Shown one piece after another: positions 25,257 through 32,668 of a DNA stretch of 64,000 nt; positions within the stretch are counted from its first letter, which is position 1; each line of letters opens with the position of its first letter. The DNA is from Phycisphaeraceae bacterium. GTDB lineage: Bacteria; Planctomycetota; Phycisphaerae; Phycisphaerales; UBA1924. The position numbers and the translations under genes were made by a program. The notes under the pieces are model-generated. The model saw only the letters and a program-made list of their open reading frames with translations. It searched no databases and was not told the DNA's origin. The DNA is taken from NCBI GenBank assembly GCA_021297895.1, contig JAJTHN010000013.1, positions 1 to 64,000 of the forward strand, given 5' to 3'.

Positions 25257-27767
25257 TCAGGGCGTTCGAGCCTTGGTCAGGAGTTCTTCGGCTTGCCTGG
25301 CCAGGGCCGCGAACGACTCGTCGCGGGTGTCGGCGGCGATTTCCGCGAAGAGATCGCGTGCTTCGGCCGCTCGGTCGGCGGCGCGTGCCTTGTCGCCGGT
25401 GGCCAGAAGAGCCCTGGCGAAAACAAGTGAACAGTCGCCCATGCCGGAGCGGATGCGAGGATCGAGTTTGGCGTTGGGCGCGAGCTTGCCACGGAAGATC
25501 GCGGCCAAGTCCGTCGAGCGCTGATGGGCCTTGGTCGCGGCGGCCAGCGCTGCCGCGTTATCCCCCGACTCGAGCAAGGCGTTGGCCTGCGCGGCGCTCG
25601 CCCTGAGAATGTCCCAGGCGTTGCGGATGTCGTTCGGGTTCTCATCGCGGATCGAAAGGTACTCCTGTGCCACCTGCTCGAAGGTTGTCGCGGCGTCGGT
25701 GGCTCGCTTCATGGCAAGGAGCACGCGGCCGCGTGCCTCGCGGGCGACCTGAACATCCCGTCGAGCACGCAGAGTGGACTCCTGTGCGAGTATGCGCTCG
25801 CGCATGCGAATCGAGTCATCCCAGGATGCCAGTGCGCGAGTGCTGTCGCCCGCGGCCAACTGCGCATCACCCAACCTGCCCGCACCGATGGCAAGGTCAC
25901 GGACGAGTGTCGAGTCATCCGGAACTCGCGCCAATTGCCCGGCGCGGATCTCGTACGAACGCTGATATCGTCGCACACGCTCCTGAGTCTGCGACGGATC
26001 GAGACGATCCGCCGAGTTCTGAAGGGCCGTTGCGAGCGTTCGATTGAAGCGGCTTTCCTGCGGCCGATCGGTCACCGCACGCTGCGCGACGTTCATAGCT
26101 TCTTCGTAGAGCTTCAAGGACTCGGGTCGGCCGCGACCCTCGACGCGATCGATGATGTCGCCGGCGAAGATCAGCGCCACGGCCAAGTCGTGCTGCGCAG
26201 CCGGATCATTCGGAGCGTCTGCGGCGAGCGCTCGCCGCTCCGCGAGCGCCTGTTCGATCACCCTCGCGCCTTCGCTCACGAATCCGAGCGATGAGCCTCG
26301 GATGCCCGCGAGCGAAACGGCGATCGCCTCACTCGCGGCCGCGGCAGCTCGGCGCGTTGATGGCTTATCCCTCAGCGCGGTGCCTTCAAGCGACTTGACA
26401 TACGCCTGAACACTCTCACCCGCGGCCTTCTGAACCGCCTCCGCCCCCGCCTGCTTGCTCATGGTCAGGAGCACACCTTCAAGGAAGTCACGGACCAGTT
26501 CGCCAGCGCTCGCCTCGATGGCGGTCGCGACCTGTTCGGCCGCAACGGCACGGTTGCGCTCGGCGATCGTGCGGTTCCACATCACCGTCGTGGTGATACC
26601 CCAACCGACCAGCAGCGCAACGATCAGGCCCGCCGCGGCGACGCCGCCGCGGTTGCGGAGCATGAATCGGGTCGCGACGTACACGAAGGTTTTGGGCCGG
26701 GCCTCGACGGGCTCGTTGTTCAGGTGGCGGCGGATGTCCTCGCTCAGCGCCTCGACGCTGCGATAGCGACGGCCGGCGACCTTCTCCATGGCCTTGACGA
26801 CGATGTTGTCGATATCGCCGTCGAGCTGCCGTCGGAGCGAGCGTGGCTCGGTGTCGCGGGCCCGCGCGATGGTGTCGGGGTCGCGCGTCAGGCCGGCGGT
26901 GCCGACGGTGATCGTCTTGGCCACGCGCGTGCTCGGGCGCTCGGGCTCGGTCTTGAGTTTGCGCTCGTACTCGTCGTGGCTGTACTTCTCGAAGGCGTAC
27001 GGTCGCACGCCGGTCATGAGTTCGTACAGCAGCACGCCCAGCGAATAGACATCGCTCGCGATCGTGACCGGATCGCCGAAGAGCTGCTCGGGGCTGGCGT
27101 ACTCGGGGGTCATCACCCGGGACTCGGGCCGCGTGATGAGGGCCTGGTCCTCGTTGGAGTCCATGAGTTTGGCGATGCCGAAGTCCAGCAGCTTGGGCAC
27201 GCCGGCGGGAGTCACGAGAATGTTGCTGGGCTTGAGATCGCGGTGGACCACGAGCCTGCCGTGGGCGTGGGCGACGGCGTCGCAGACCCGCCGGAACAGT
27301 TCCAGCCGCTGGCGGATGGTCAGTTCGTTCTTGTCGCAGTACACATCGATGGGCTGGCCCTCGACGTGCTCCATGACGATGTACGGCCTGCCGTCGGGCA
27401 TGGTGCCCGCGTCGAGCATCTGCGCGATGTTGGGGTGCTTCATCAGCCCCTGGACCCGCTGCTCACGCCGGAAGCGCCGCACGATCTCGTCGCTGTCCAT
27501 GCCGCGCCGAATGACCTTGATCGCCACGCGCTGGGCGACCTGCCCGTCATCGCGGATTCCGGCGTAGACGTTGCCCATGCCGCCGCCGCCGATTTCGCCC
27601 TCGATGCGATACGGCCCGATCCGCTCGGGATGCGCCTGAGGGTGGCGATCGCTCCAGTGACGATCCGCCGAGGACGCACGCATGATGGGATCGTGGGCAC
27701 CGGGAGCGATGGTCGGCGCGGACTGATCCGAGGCGCCGGGCGGCACGGTCGGCAGGTTGTCTGACAT
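25257..27767 (-). CDS. Membrane Ser/Thr protein kinase with TPR-like sensor
   Basis: Encodes 836 residues. The kinase domain (about 50-345) has the P-loop GEIGGGGMGNVY, Lys84, HRD at 175-177, DFG at 195-197 and the APE-like segment TPEYASPEQLF. One membrane helix follows near residues 375-397 (AAGLIVALLVGWGITTTVMW), then a long all-helical, TPR-like region to the end, probably extracytoplasmic. The ATG at 27767 is preceded by AAGGAG at a good distance; an upstream extension of 47 codons was rejected. All catalytic motifs are intact, in contrast to the broken kinase near 6 kb. Confidence 0.9.
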   Translation of the reverse strand: MSDNLPTVPPGASDQSAPTIAPGAHDPIMRASSADRHWSDRHPQAHPERIGPYRIEGEIGGGGMGNVYAGIRDDGQVAQRVAIKVIRRGMDSDEIVRRFRREQRVQGLMKHPNIAQMLDAGTMPDGRPYIVMEHVEGQPIDVYCDKNELTIRQRLELFRRVCDAVAHAHGRLVVHRDLKPSNILVTPAGVPKLLDFGIAKLMDSNEDQALITRPESRVMTPEYASPEQLFGDPVTIASDVYSLGVLLYELMTGVRPYAFEKYSHDEYERKLKTEPERPSTRVAKTITVGTAGLTRDPDTIARARDTEPRSLRRQLDGDIDNIVVKAMEKVAGRRYRSVEALSEDIRRHLNNEPVEARPKTFVYVATRFMLRNRGGVAAAGLIVALLVGWGITTTVMWNRTIAERNRAVAAEQVATAIEASAGELVRDFLEGVLLTMSKQAGAEAVQKAAGESVQAYVKSLEGTALRDKPSTRRAAAAASEAIAVSLAGIRGSSLGFVSEGARVIEQALAERRALAADAPNDPAAQHDLAVALIFAGDIIDRVEGRGRPESLKLYEEAMNVAQRAVTDRPQESRFNRTLATALQNSADRLDPSQTQERVRRYQRSYEIRAGQLARVPDDSTLVRDLAIGAGRLGDAQLAAGDSTRALASWDDSIRMRERILAQESTLRARRDVQVAREARGRVLLAMKRATDAATTFEQVAQEYLSIRDENPNDIRNAWDILRASAAQANALLESGDNAAALAAATKAHQRSTDLAAIFRGKLAPNAKLDPRIRSGMGDCSLVFARALLATGDKARAADRAAEARDLFAEIAADTRDESFAALARQAEELLTKARTP

Positions 27768-28095
27768 TCCAATTCTCCTTTGTGGCTCATCCGGATCTTT
27801 GAAGACAGTCAAACTGGGCGATGCGGGGAACCTGGGCGAAATCGGCTTGTCCGCAAAACCGGACCTTGACCAAACTCTCGCCGCGGGACGACGACTTCGC
27901 CAGCACATTCGCCTCTTGAATAAGCGGAAAAGGCGCTCGCGAGATGTCGCGCGACATTCGCGATCGCGCTCGCCGCTCGAAACTGGAGGCTGCGATCGCC
28001 AAACCCTATCGCAATTTCACCTACACGGTATCACAGATCCAAGCGAGTCCTCGGGTAATCTGATCAATGCGCCATCCACTCCGATTCGCCGAGAA
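27768..28095. promoter_or_regulatory. Divergent promoter region with 27-bp dyad
   Basis: Separates the kinase (minus) from the decayed beta-helix gene (plus). The main structure is a dyad at 27937-27963: TCGCGAGATGTCGC followed directly by GCGACATTCGCGA, complementary except for one extra base. It includes the 14-bp perfect palindrome ATGTCGCGCGACAT (27944-27957). It is a candidate operator; no confident promoter hexamers were identified. Confidence 0.4.
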
Positions 28096-29013
28096 ATGCC
28101 CATGTTTGGCTCACGATTCATCGTTCTGGCGAGTGTCGGCATTGTGACTCTTGCCGCTCCGTGCTTCGCGCAAGTTGTGCTCAGGGTTCGTCCCGGTGCC
28201 CAAACTGGCGGGGATGGCACGACGTGGAACTCGGCCTTCTCGAACCTGTCAGACGCACTCACTGCGGGGCGTGCTCTCAACTCACCGACGGGGGTGCAGA
28301 TCTGGCTGGCCGCGGGAACCTACAAGCCCGCGAGCATTGTCGGAGGCTGCGGCAGCGTGACGCTCGCCGAGCGCTCGGCGAGCTTTGAGATGTTCTCGCG
28401 CCTGACGATCCTGGGCGGCTTCCCCGCGACGGGCGAGCCGGGGCTGAGCGAGCGCAACAGCGCTCAGTTCGAGACGATTCTCTCCGGCGATCTCTGCGGC
28501 GATGATCCGGTCGATCCGTTGATCATCGCCAATCGCGCCGACAACTCCCTGCACGTTGTCACCGTCGACTTCGCCGTGCAGGCGGTGATCGATGGCGTGA
28601 CCATCCGCGGCGGGAACGCGGACGCCCCGGGCGCGACCAGGGGCGGCGCGATCAATGAGGCGGCGGACTTCAAGGCACCCCACTCCGAGGATGGATAAGT
28701 CCACGCCGAACGCCGACGCCGCAGCCCGATCCGCGGCGGTGAAGCGTTCTTCAACACGCCAAACGACCTGCAGGTCGGCGGCAAGCAGGATCTTGTCACC
28801 ATCAGTGGTCACCATCAGCGAGTCCGGAGGCACGCCCCCTGGTGGCCGCGGGCCGATGAGCCTTGGCCGCCCGCTCCGCAATCGCGCCGTCACCGGGCCG
28901 GTGTCCTGCTCAACGCCGACATCGCCAACACCGATGGTGATCCCGGCAGCGACGGTCAGGTTGACAACGGCAACTTCAACGTCTTCTTCAGCTTCTTCTT
29001 CCTTGGCTGCTGA
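28096..29013 (+). pseudogene. Decayed beta-helix surface protein gene
   Basis: The frame starts with MPMFGSRFIVLASVGIVTLAAPCFAQ, a signal peptide. It continues as a POMP/parallel beta-helix protein (LRVRPGAQTGGDGTTWNSAF; WLAAGTYKP; ILGGFPATGEPG; VIDGVTIRGGNADAPG). A TAA at 28696-28698 interrupts it. The same frame then runs on without another stop to 29013 and ends with the anchor module ADIANTDGDPGSDGQVDNGNFNVFFSFFFLGC, which is like the tail of the secreted protein ending at 57373. The stretch between (28699-28900) is Arg/Pro/His-rich and only partly protein-like, so an internal deletion or rearrangement besides the nonsense codon is likely. Only about 305 codons remain, short for this family. 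It overlaps the 3' end of pssA by 26 bases. Confidence 0.72.
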
Positions 29014-29854
29014 GGCCCGCGCCCGCCGATGCCCGCTCGTGGCGACGGTGCAGCACCACCGCGATCGGAAACGTCGCCAGATACAGGAGGAAGAACACCG
29101 ATCCCGTCAGCCACGCGTCTTTCATCACGCCCAGCGCGAGAATGCCGACGCCCGCCATCAACGGCAGGATCAGCCGGCGGCTGATCCGCACGCCCTTGAT
29201 CGAGAGCATCGGTATCGTGCTGACCATGAACACGCTCAGCAGCAGCAGCCACGCCACCGCCGCCCAGTACGGCGTGACGAACGAAGCGCTGCTGAGCGAG
29301 AGCATCGCCGGGACCAGCGCCGCGCCGCCTGATGCCGGTGCCGGCAGGCCCTGGAAGAACGGCGTGGTCGGCGCGCCGAGTTTCTTGCGCCGGGCCTGCA
29401 TGGTGAATCGCGCCAGGCGGATCGCGGCGCACAGCGCGTAGATCACGACCACCAGCGCAACCAGCGCCTCCCACGGCTGCGAACTCTTGACCGCGTGGGT
29501 CTGCACGATCCACTGGTACATGATGAACGCCGGGGCCGCGCCGAAGGCAGTGAAGTCCGCAATGGAGTCGAACGTCTCGCCGAATCTGCTCGTGGCTTTT
29601 AGCAGCCGCGCCATCCGCCCATCCAGACCATCGAGCACGAACGCGACGACGATCGCGCCGATCGCCTTCTCGAAAGCGCCCTGCTGGGCAAAGTGCACCC
29701 CCGCCACGCCCGCGCAAAGGGACGCGGCGGTGATGAGATTCGGAATGAGTTTGCGCAGCGGAATCGTCGCGTCGCGCACACGCACGTTTCGCTCGCGCGC
29801 CGGGCCGGGGGCGCCCTGCTCTCCCCCGCCGATGCCGGTCGAGCCTCCGCTCAT
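28988..29854 (-). CDS. pssA: CDP-diacylglycerol-serine O-phosphatidyltransferase
   Basis: Encodes 288 residues. It makes phosphatidylserine from CDP-DAG and serine in the membrane. The CDP-alcohol phosphotransferase signature DGxxAR(x8)Gx3Dx3D is intact (LDGLDGRMARL, then FGETFDSIADF). Several hydrophobic helices follow (LVALVVVIYALCAAI; WAAVAWLLLLSVFMVSTI; GSVFFLLYLATFPIAVVL). The start ATG overlaps the psd stop by four bases, so the two steps of phosphatidylethanolamine synthesis are translationally coupled. Confidence 0.92.
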   Translation of the reverse strand: MSGGSTGIGGGEQGAPGPARERNVRVRDATIPLRKLIPNLITAASLCAGVAGVHFAQQGAFEKAIGAIVVAFVLDGLDGRMARLLKATSRFGETFDSIADFTAFGAAPAFIMYQWIVQTHAVKSSQPWEALVALVVVIYALCAAIRLARFTMQARRKKLGAPTTPFFQGLPAPASGGAALVPAMLSLSSASFVTPYWAAVAWLLLLSVFMVSTIPMLSIKGVRISRRLILPLMAGVGILALGVMKDAWLTGSVFFLLYLATFPIAVVLHRRHERASAGAGLSSQGRRS

Positions 29855-30624
29855 CCGTTCGCACCCGCCTGTACCGTCGTCCGCGCCGTCGCGGCCGTGA
29901 CCACGCCGGCCGGGGCCGCGGGCAGACGCGCCATCTGGCTCTGTCCAGCGACAACATGCTCGCCGACGCGTACCAGCATCTCGCTGCCCTGGGGCAGGAA
30001 TACCTCGGCGCGGGAACCGAAACGAATGAGCCCGAACCGCTCACCCGCGACGACGCTCTGGCCTTCGCGCAAGTGGTTGACGATCCGCCGCGCGATGAGC
30101 CCGGAGATCTGGATGAACACGATCAGACGATTGCTCGAGTCGCGCATGATCGCGCTGGAACGCTCGTTGTCCGTGCTGGCCTTGTCAACGCCCGCGTTGA
30201 GGAACATCCCCGGGCGATACAGCAGCGAGAGAACCTTGCCGCTGGTCGGAACGCGGTTGACGTGAACGTTCAGCAGGTTCAGAAAGATCACGATGCGCGG
30301 CAGGATGACAGGCTGGTCGCTGCCCGGACCGCTGGTCGGCAGTCCGGCGTGGCGGCGATACTCCTGTGCAACCTCCGGCGGAAGGGGCGCACGATCGACC
30401 TTGATCACCTTGCCGTCGGCCGGGCTGAAGATCATGCCCACCGTCTGCGGCGTGGTCCGGACCGGATCCCGAAAGAACCAGAACGCCCAGAAAATCAGCA
30501 GCGCGGCGACAGTCAGCAGCGGGAGCGAGAAGAGCCCGATCAGCCAGTACGCACCACCCGCGAGCAGCGCGAGCGCCGCCACGAACGGAACAATCACGAT
30601 CCAACCTTCAGGAGCGATTCGCAC
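29851..30624 (-). CDS. psd: Phosphatidylserine decarboxylase
   Basis: Encodes 257 residues. Psd decarboxylates phosphatidylserine to phosphatidylethanolamine. An N-terminal pair of hydrophobic segments (about residues 8-50) anchors it. SPADGKVIKV and the LNVHVNRVP segment are family marks. The self-cleavage site for pyruvoyl formation is FGSR near residue 205 (LIRFGSRAEVFLP). It is the shorter archaetidyl-type form. The start is a GTG with GAGGG upstream. First gene of the psd-pssA pair. Confidence 0.92.
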   Translation of the reverse strand: MRIAPEGWIVIVPFVAALALLAGGAYWLIGLFSLPLLTVAALLIFWAFWFFRDPVRTTPQTVGMIFSPADGKVIKVDRAPLPPEVAQEYRRHAGLPTSGPGSDQPVILPRIVIFLNLLNVHVNRVPTSGKVLSLLYRPGMFLNAGVDKASTDNERSSAIMRDSSNRLIVFIQISGLIARRIVNHLREGQSVVAGERFGLIRFGSRAEVFLPQGSEMLVRVGEHVVAGQSQMARLPAAPAGVVTAATARTTVQAGANG

Positions 30625-30692
30625 GCGGAGCCCTCGGAGCGTCCGAGCACCGGACGCGGCGGCATTCTAGCGGGCGGCCCGCCGCCGAGCGC

Positions 30693-31613
30693 TCAACCGA
30701 ACGGGCCCTTGAGCTGGGAAATCCCGCCGAGCTGCCCGGCTGGGCTTGCGGTCAGCATACCGGTCGCGAAAGCGGCCAGTTCGGCCATCGAGTTGCCGAC
30801 CATCACGCCGGGGAGCTTCGCCGCGGGAACGCCCGCGAGCCCTCGCCCGCCGACAACGAGGTTGGCCTTGATCGGCTCGAGTTCATCGGCCAGCTTCAGG
30901 ATCTCGATGATGAGTTTGTCCATGTCCGGCGCGACGCTCACGGTCAGCCACACCACCCGCGCGTGGTAGTGCATCGATGCGTTGCGAAGCACGCGCATCG
31001 GCGTGAGCGGGCCGAGGTTCACATCCGCAAAGCCGGCGTCCGCCAGCACCATCGACGCCATGAGAGACGGCAGGATGTACGCGTCTGCCTCCGCCGCGGC
31101 ACCGACGGCCACCGGACCGACCTCGGTCCTGGGCGGGATCAGCGACCGCATCTGGCTGATCGCCTGGATCGCGATGTTCGTCGCCCGGTGCTCCACGACC
31201 AGCCCCCACTCGGCGTGCAGCCACAACTGCCCGATCCGCGCCATCGCATCGCGCAACGGCTCATCGAAGATCCAAGCCATCGACTTGCCCGAAAGATACA
31301 GCGCCTGCAGCATCCCGCGAACCGTCGACGCATTTCCCGCTTCCAACGCCGCGTAGAGCCCCTCGCCAGGGTTCTGCGCCTTGAGCCAATCGGCATCGAT
31401 CGCCGAGGCCTCGTGCAGACCCAGCAAGTCGGGCCGAACCACTTGTGCGCCGGTTTGCCGAATGAACCGAACCGCCTCGGACAACGCGATCCGCCGATGC
31501 CCCCCGACCGTCCGCGCCGCCTGAAGCAGCCCATCGTCGCTCCACCGCTTGAGCGACGACTCGCTGACGCCGATGGCCTCGGCGACCTTCTTGGGTGTGA
31601 GCAGGACTTCCAT
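30693..31613 (-). CDS. MerR-type regulator with CarH-like B12-binding fold
   Basis: Encodes 306 residues. The MerR winged helix (LLTPKKVAEAIGVSESSLKRWSDDGLL, then TVGGHRRI) spans residues 4-50. A helical-bundle domain follows and then a Rossmann-like cobalamin-binding fold ending LVVGGRGLAG. The CarH/LitR signature W-x9-EH is intact at Trp131, Glu141 and His142. At the lower-ligand ExHxxG motif the sequence is EADAYI, with Asp177 replacing the cobalt-binding His and no Gly. Base-off cobalamin binding as in CarH is therefore doubtful. ATG 31613 has AAGGAA upstream. It diverges from folE and probably controls folE and phr. Confidence 0.85.
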   Translation of the reverse strand: MEVLLTPKKVAEAIGVSESSLKRWSDDGLLQAARTVGGHRRIALSEAVRFIRQTGAQVVRPDLLGLHEASAIDADWLKAQNPGEGLYAALEAGNASTVRGMLQALYLSGKSMAWIFDEPLRDAMARIGQLWLHAEWGLVVEHRATNIAIQAISQMRSLIPPRTEVGPVAVGAAAEADAYILPSLMASMVLADAGFADVNLGPLTPMRVLRNASMHYHARVVWLTVSVAPDMDKLIIEILKLADELEPIKANLVVGGRGLAGVPAAKLPGVMVGNSMAELAAFATGMLTASPAGQLGGISQLKGPFG

Positions 31614-31640
31614 GGGGTTCCTTGGGGGTGAAACGACCGT

Positions 31641-31667
31641 GAACGATACGACCGATTTGACCGATTG
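31641..31667 (+). repeat. Three tandem 9-bp repeats, candidate operator
   Basis: GAACGATAC, GACCGATTT and GACCGATTG follow each other without gaps. They overlap a possible minus-strand -10 (TACAAT at 31669-31664) of the regulator gene and resemble the GAACGTTTT pair on the folE side. Confidence 0.5.
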
Positions 31668-31732
31668 TACATTCTCTTTGTGGCTTGGCCCAGTCGAAAT
31701 CGACATAACGCACGAATTCCAGAAAATTCAGG

Positions 31733-31747
31733 AGAGAATCATTCTCT
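31733..31747. promoter_or_regulatory. 15-bp perfect palindrome
   Basis: AGAGAATCATTCTCT, arms of seven around a central C, midway between the two divergent genes. The half-site ATTCTCTT also occurs at 31671, and ATTCTCCTT at 31795. Confidence 0.4.
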
Positions 31748-31770
31748 TCAGAGATTCTTGAAAACTCTGC

Positions 31771-31799
31771 TTGACAGACTGACGATCATCCACTATTCT
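31771..31799 (+). promoter_or_regulatory. Sigma70-type promoter of folE
   Basis: TTGACA at 31771-31776 and TATTCT at 31794-31799 with exactly 17 bases between them, 37 bases before the folE ATG. It is the clearest consensus promoter in the window. Confidence 0.65.
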
Positions 31800-31804
31800 C
31801 CTTC

Positions 31805-31822
31805 TGAACGTTTTGAACGTTT
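31805..31822 (+). repeat. Two perfect tandem 9-bp repeats, candidate operator
   Basis: GAACGTTTT occurs twice in direct succession. It starts five bases after the folE -10 and ends just before the GGAG ribosome site, so a bound regulator there would block transcription. Confidence 0.5.
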
Positions 31823-31835
31823 TCCGGAGCCCGCC

Positions 31836-32489
31836 ATGATTCTCGGAAGCCCGTCTTCTTCATGCTGCGGCGGAGTTGAGAACCGCACAAAGCGCACCTC
31901 CTCGAGGGGTGCGACGGAAGGAACCGTGGACCTAGCTCGCATCGAGCGGGCGGTCCGCGAGATTCTTCTGGCTGTCGGCGAGGATCCTGATCGTGAGGGT
32001 CTTGTCGAGACCCCGGCCCGGGCCGCGAAGGCCTATGCGACGATCTTCGCCGGCCTGAGCCAGTCCCCCGAGAAGCATCTGGGCCGCGTGTTCCACGAGC
32101 GGACCGACGATGTGGTGATCTGCCGAAACATCGAGTTTTACTCGATGTGCGAGCATCACCTTCTCCCGTTCTTCGGCAAGGCGCACGTGGCCTATCGCCC
32201 GGACGGTCAGGAAGTGGTCGGGCTGAGCAAACTCGCCCGCACGGTCGAGGTGTACGCGCGTCGACCGCAGGTGCAGGAACGACTGACCAATGAGGTTGCC
32301 GACGCGATCGCGACGTTCCTGCAGCCCAAGGGCGTGCTGGTGGTGATCGAGTCCGAGCATCTGTGCATGAAGATGCGTGGCGTGAACAAGCAGCACGCCG
32401 ACATGGTCACCACCGCCGCACGTGGCTGCTTTGTTGAAGACGCGGCGATGAGGGCGGAAGTGATCAGCCTGATGATGCAACGCGCCTGA
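31836..32489 (+). CDS. folE: GTP cyclohydrolase I
   Basis: Encodes 217 residues. FolE converts GTP to dihydroneopterin triphosphate, the first step to folates. Zinc ligands are Cys105 and His108 ([21 protein letters not shown]) and Cys177 ([10 protein letters not shown]); GLSKLAR is the family substrate segment. The ATG at 31836 is preceded by GGAG at seven bases. Its position between a CarH-like regulator and a photolyase gene is notable: class I photolyases often use methenyl-THF as antenna, and light-induced folE copies are known in CarH/LitR regulons. Confidence 0.93.
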   Translation: MILGSPSSSCCGGVENRTKRTSSRGATEGTVDLARIERAVREILLAVGEDPDREGLVETPARAAKAYATIFAGLSQSPEKHLGRVFHERTDDVVICRNIEFYSMCEHHLLPFFGKAHVAYRPDGQEVVGLSKLARTVEVYARRPQVQERLTNEVADAIATFLQPKGVLVVIESEHLCMKMRGVNKQHADMVTTAARGCFVEDAAMRAEVISLMMQRA

Positions 32490-32591
32490 CGGAAGGCGCT
32501 CTGCGGACTTGCGGCTCGCGGACCTGGTGGCGCGGGACCATCGGGAACCGGTTTGTTCGAGGTGGGCAACCCCACGAGCCGCATTCGGGCG

Positions 32592-32636
32592 GGCCGGTCG
32601 GCGAAAGCCAGCCGGCCTCGCTCACTTTTGCGAGGC
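32592..32636 (+). terminator. Structured folE-phr spacer, possible terminator
   Basis: A GAAA-loop hairpin (GGCCGGTCGGC / GCCAGCCGGCC, 32592-32617, one mismatch) is followed by a second stem, GCCTCGC/GCGAGGC (32615-32621 with 32630-32636), that shares three bases with the first and has a TTTT in its loop. The two stems are partly exclusive, so this could be a weak terminator or an attenuator before phr. Confidence 0.35.
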
Positions 32637-32668
32637 AATGATCCGCGACTCTCGTGGAGCTCCCATCG

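Noticed and set aside
28655-29332. 225-codon plus-strand frame overlapping the pseudogene and pssA
   Set aside because: Shadow frame; the anchor module and the pssA domain are in other frames.
32520-32590. Possible fourth copy of the dispersed hairpin repeat (ACCGGTTTGTTCGAGG...CCACGAGCCG)
   Set aside because: The resemblance to the consensus is too weak by eye, and the arms pair poorly.
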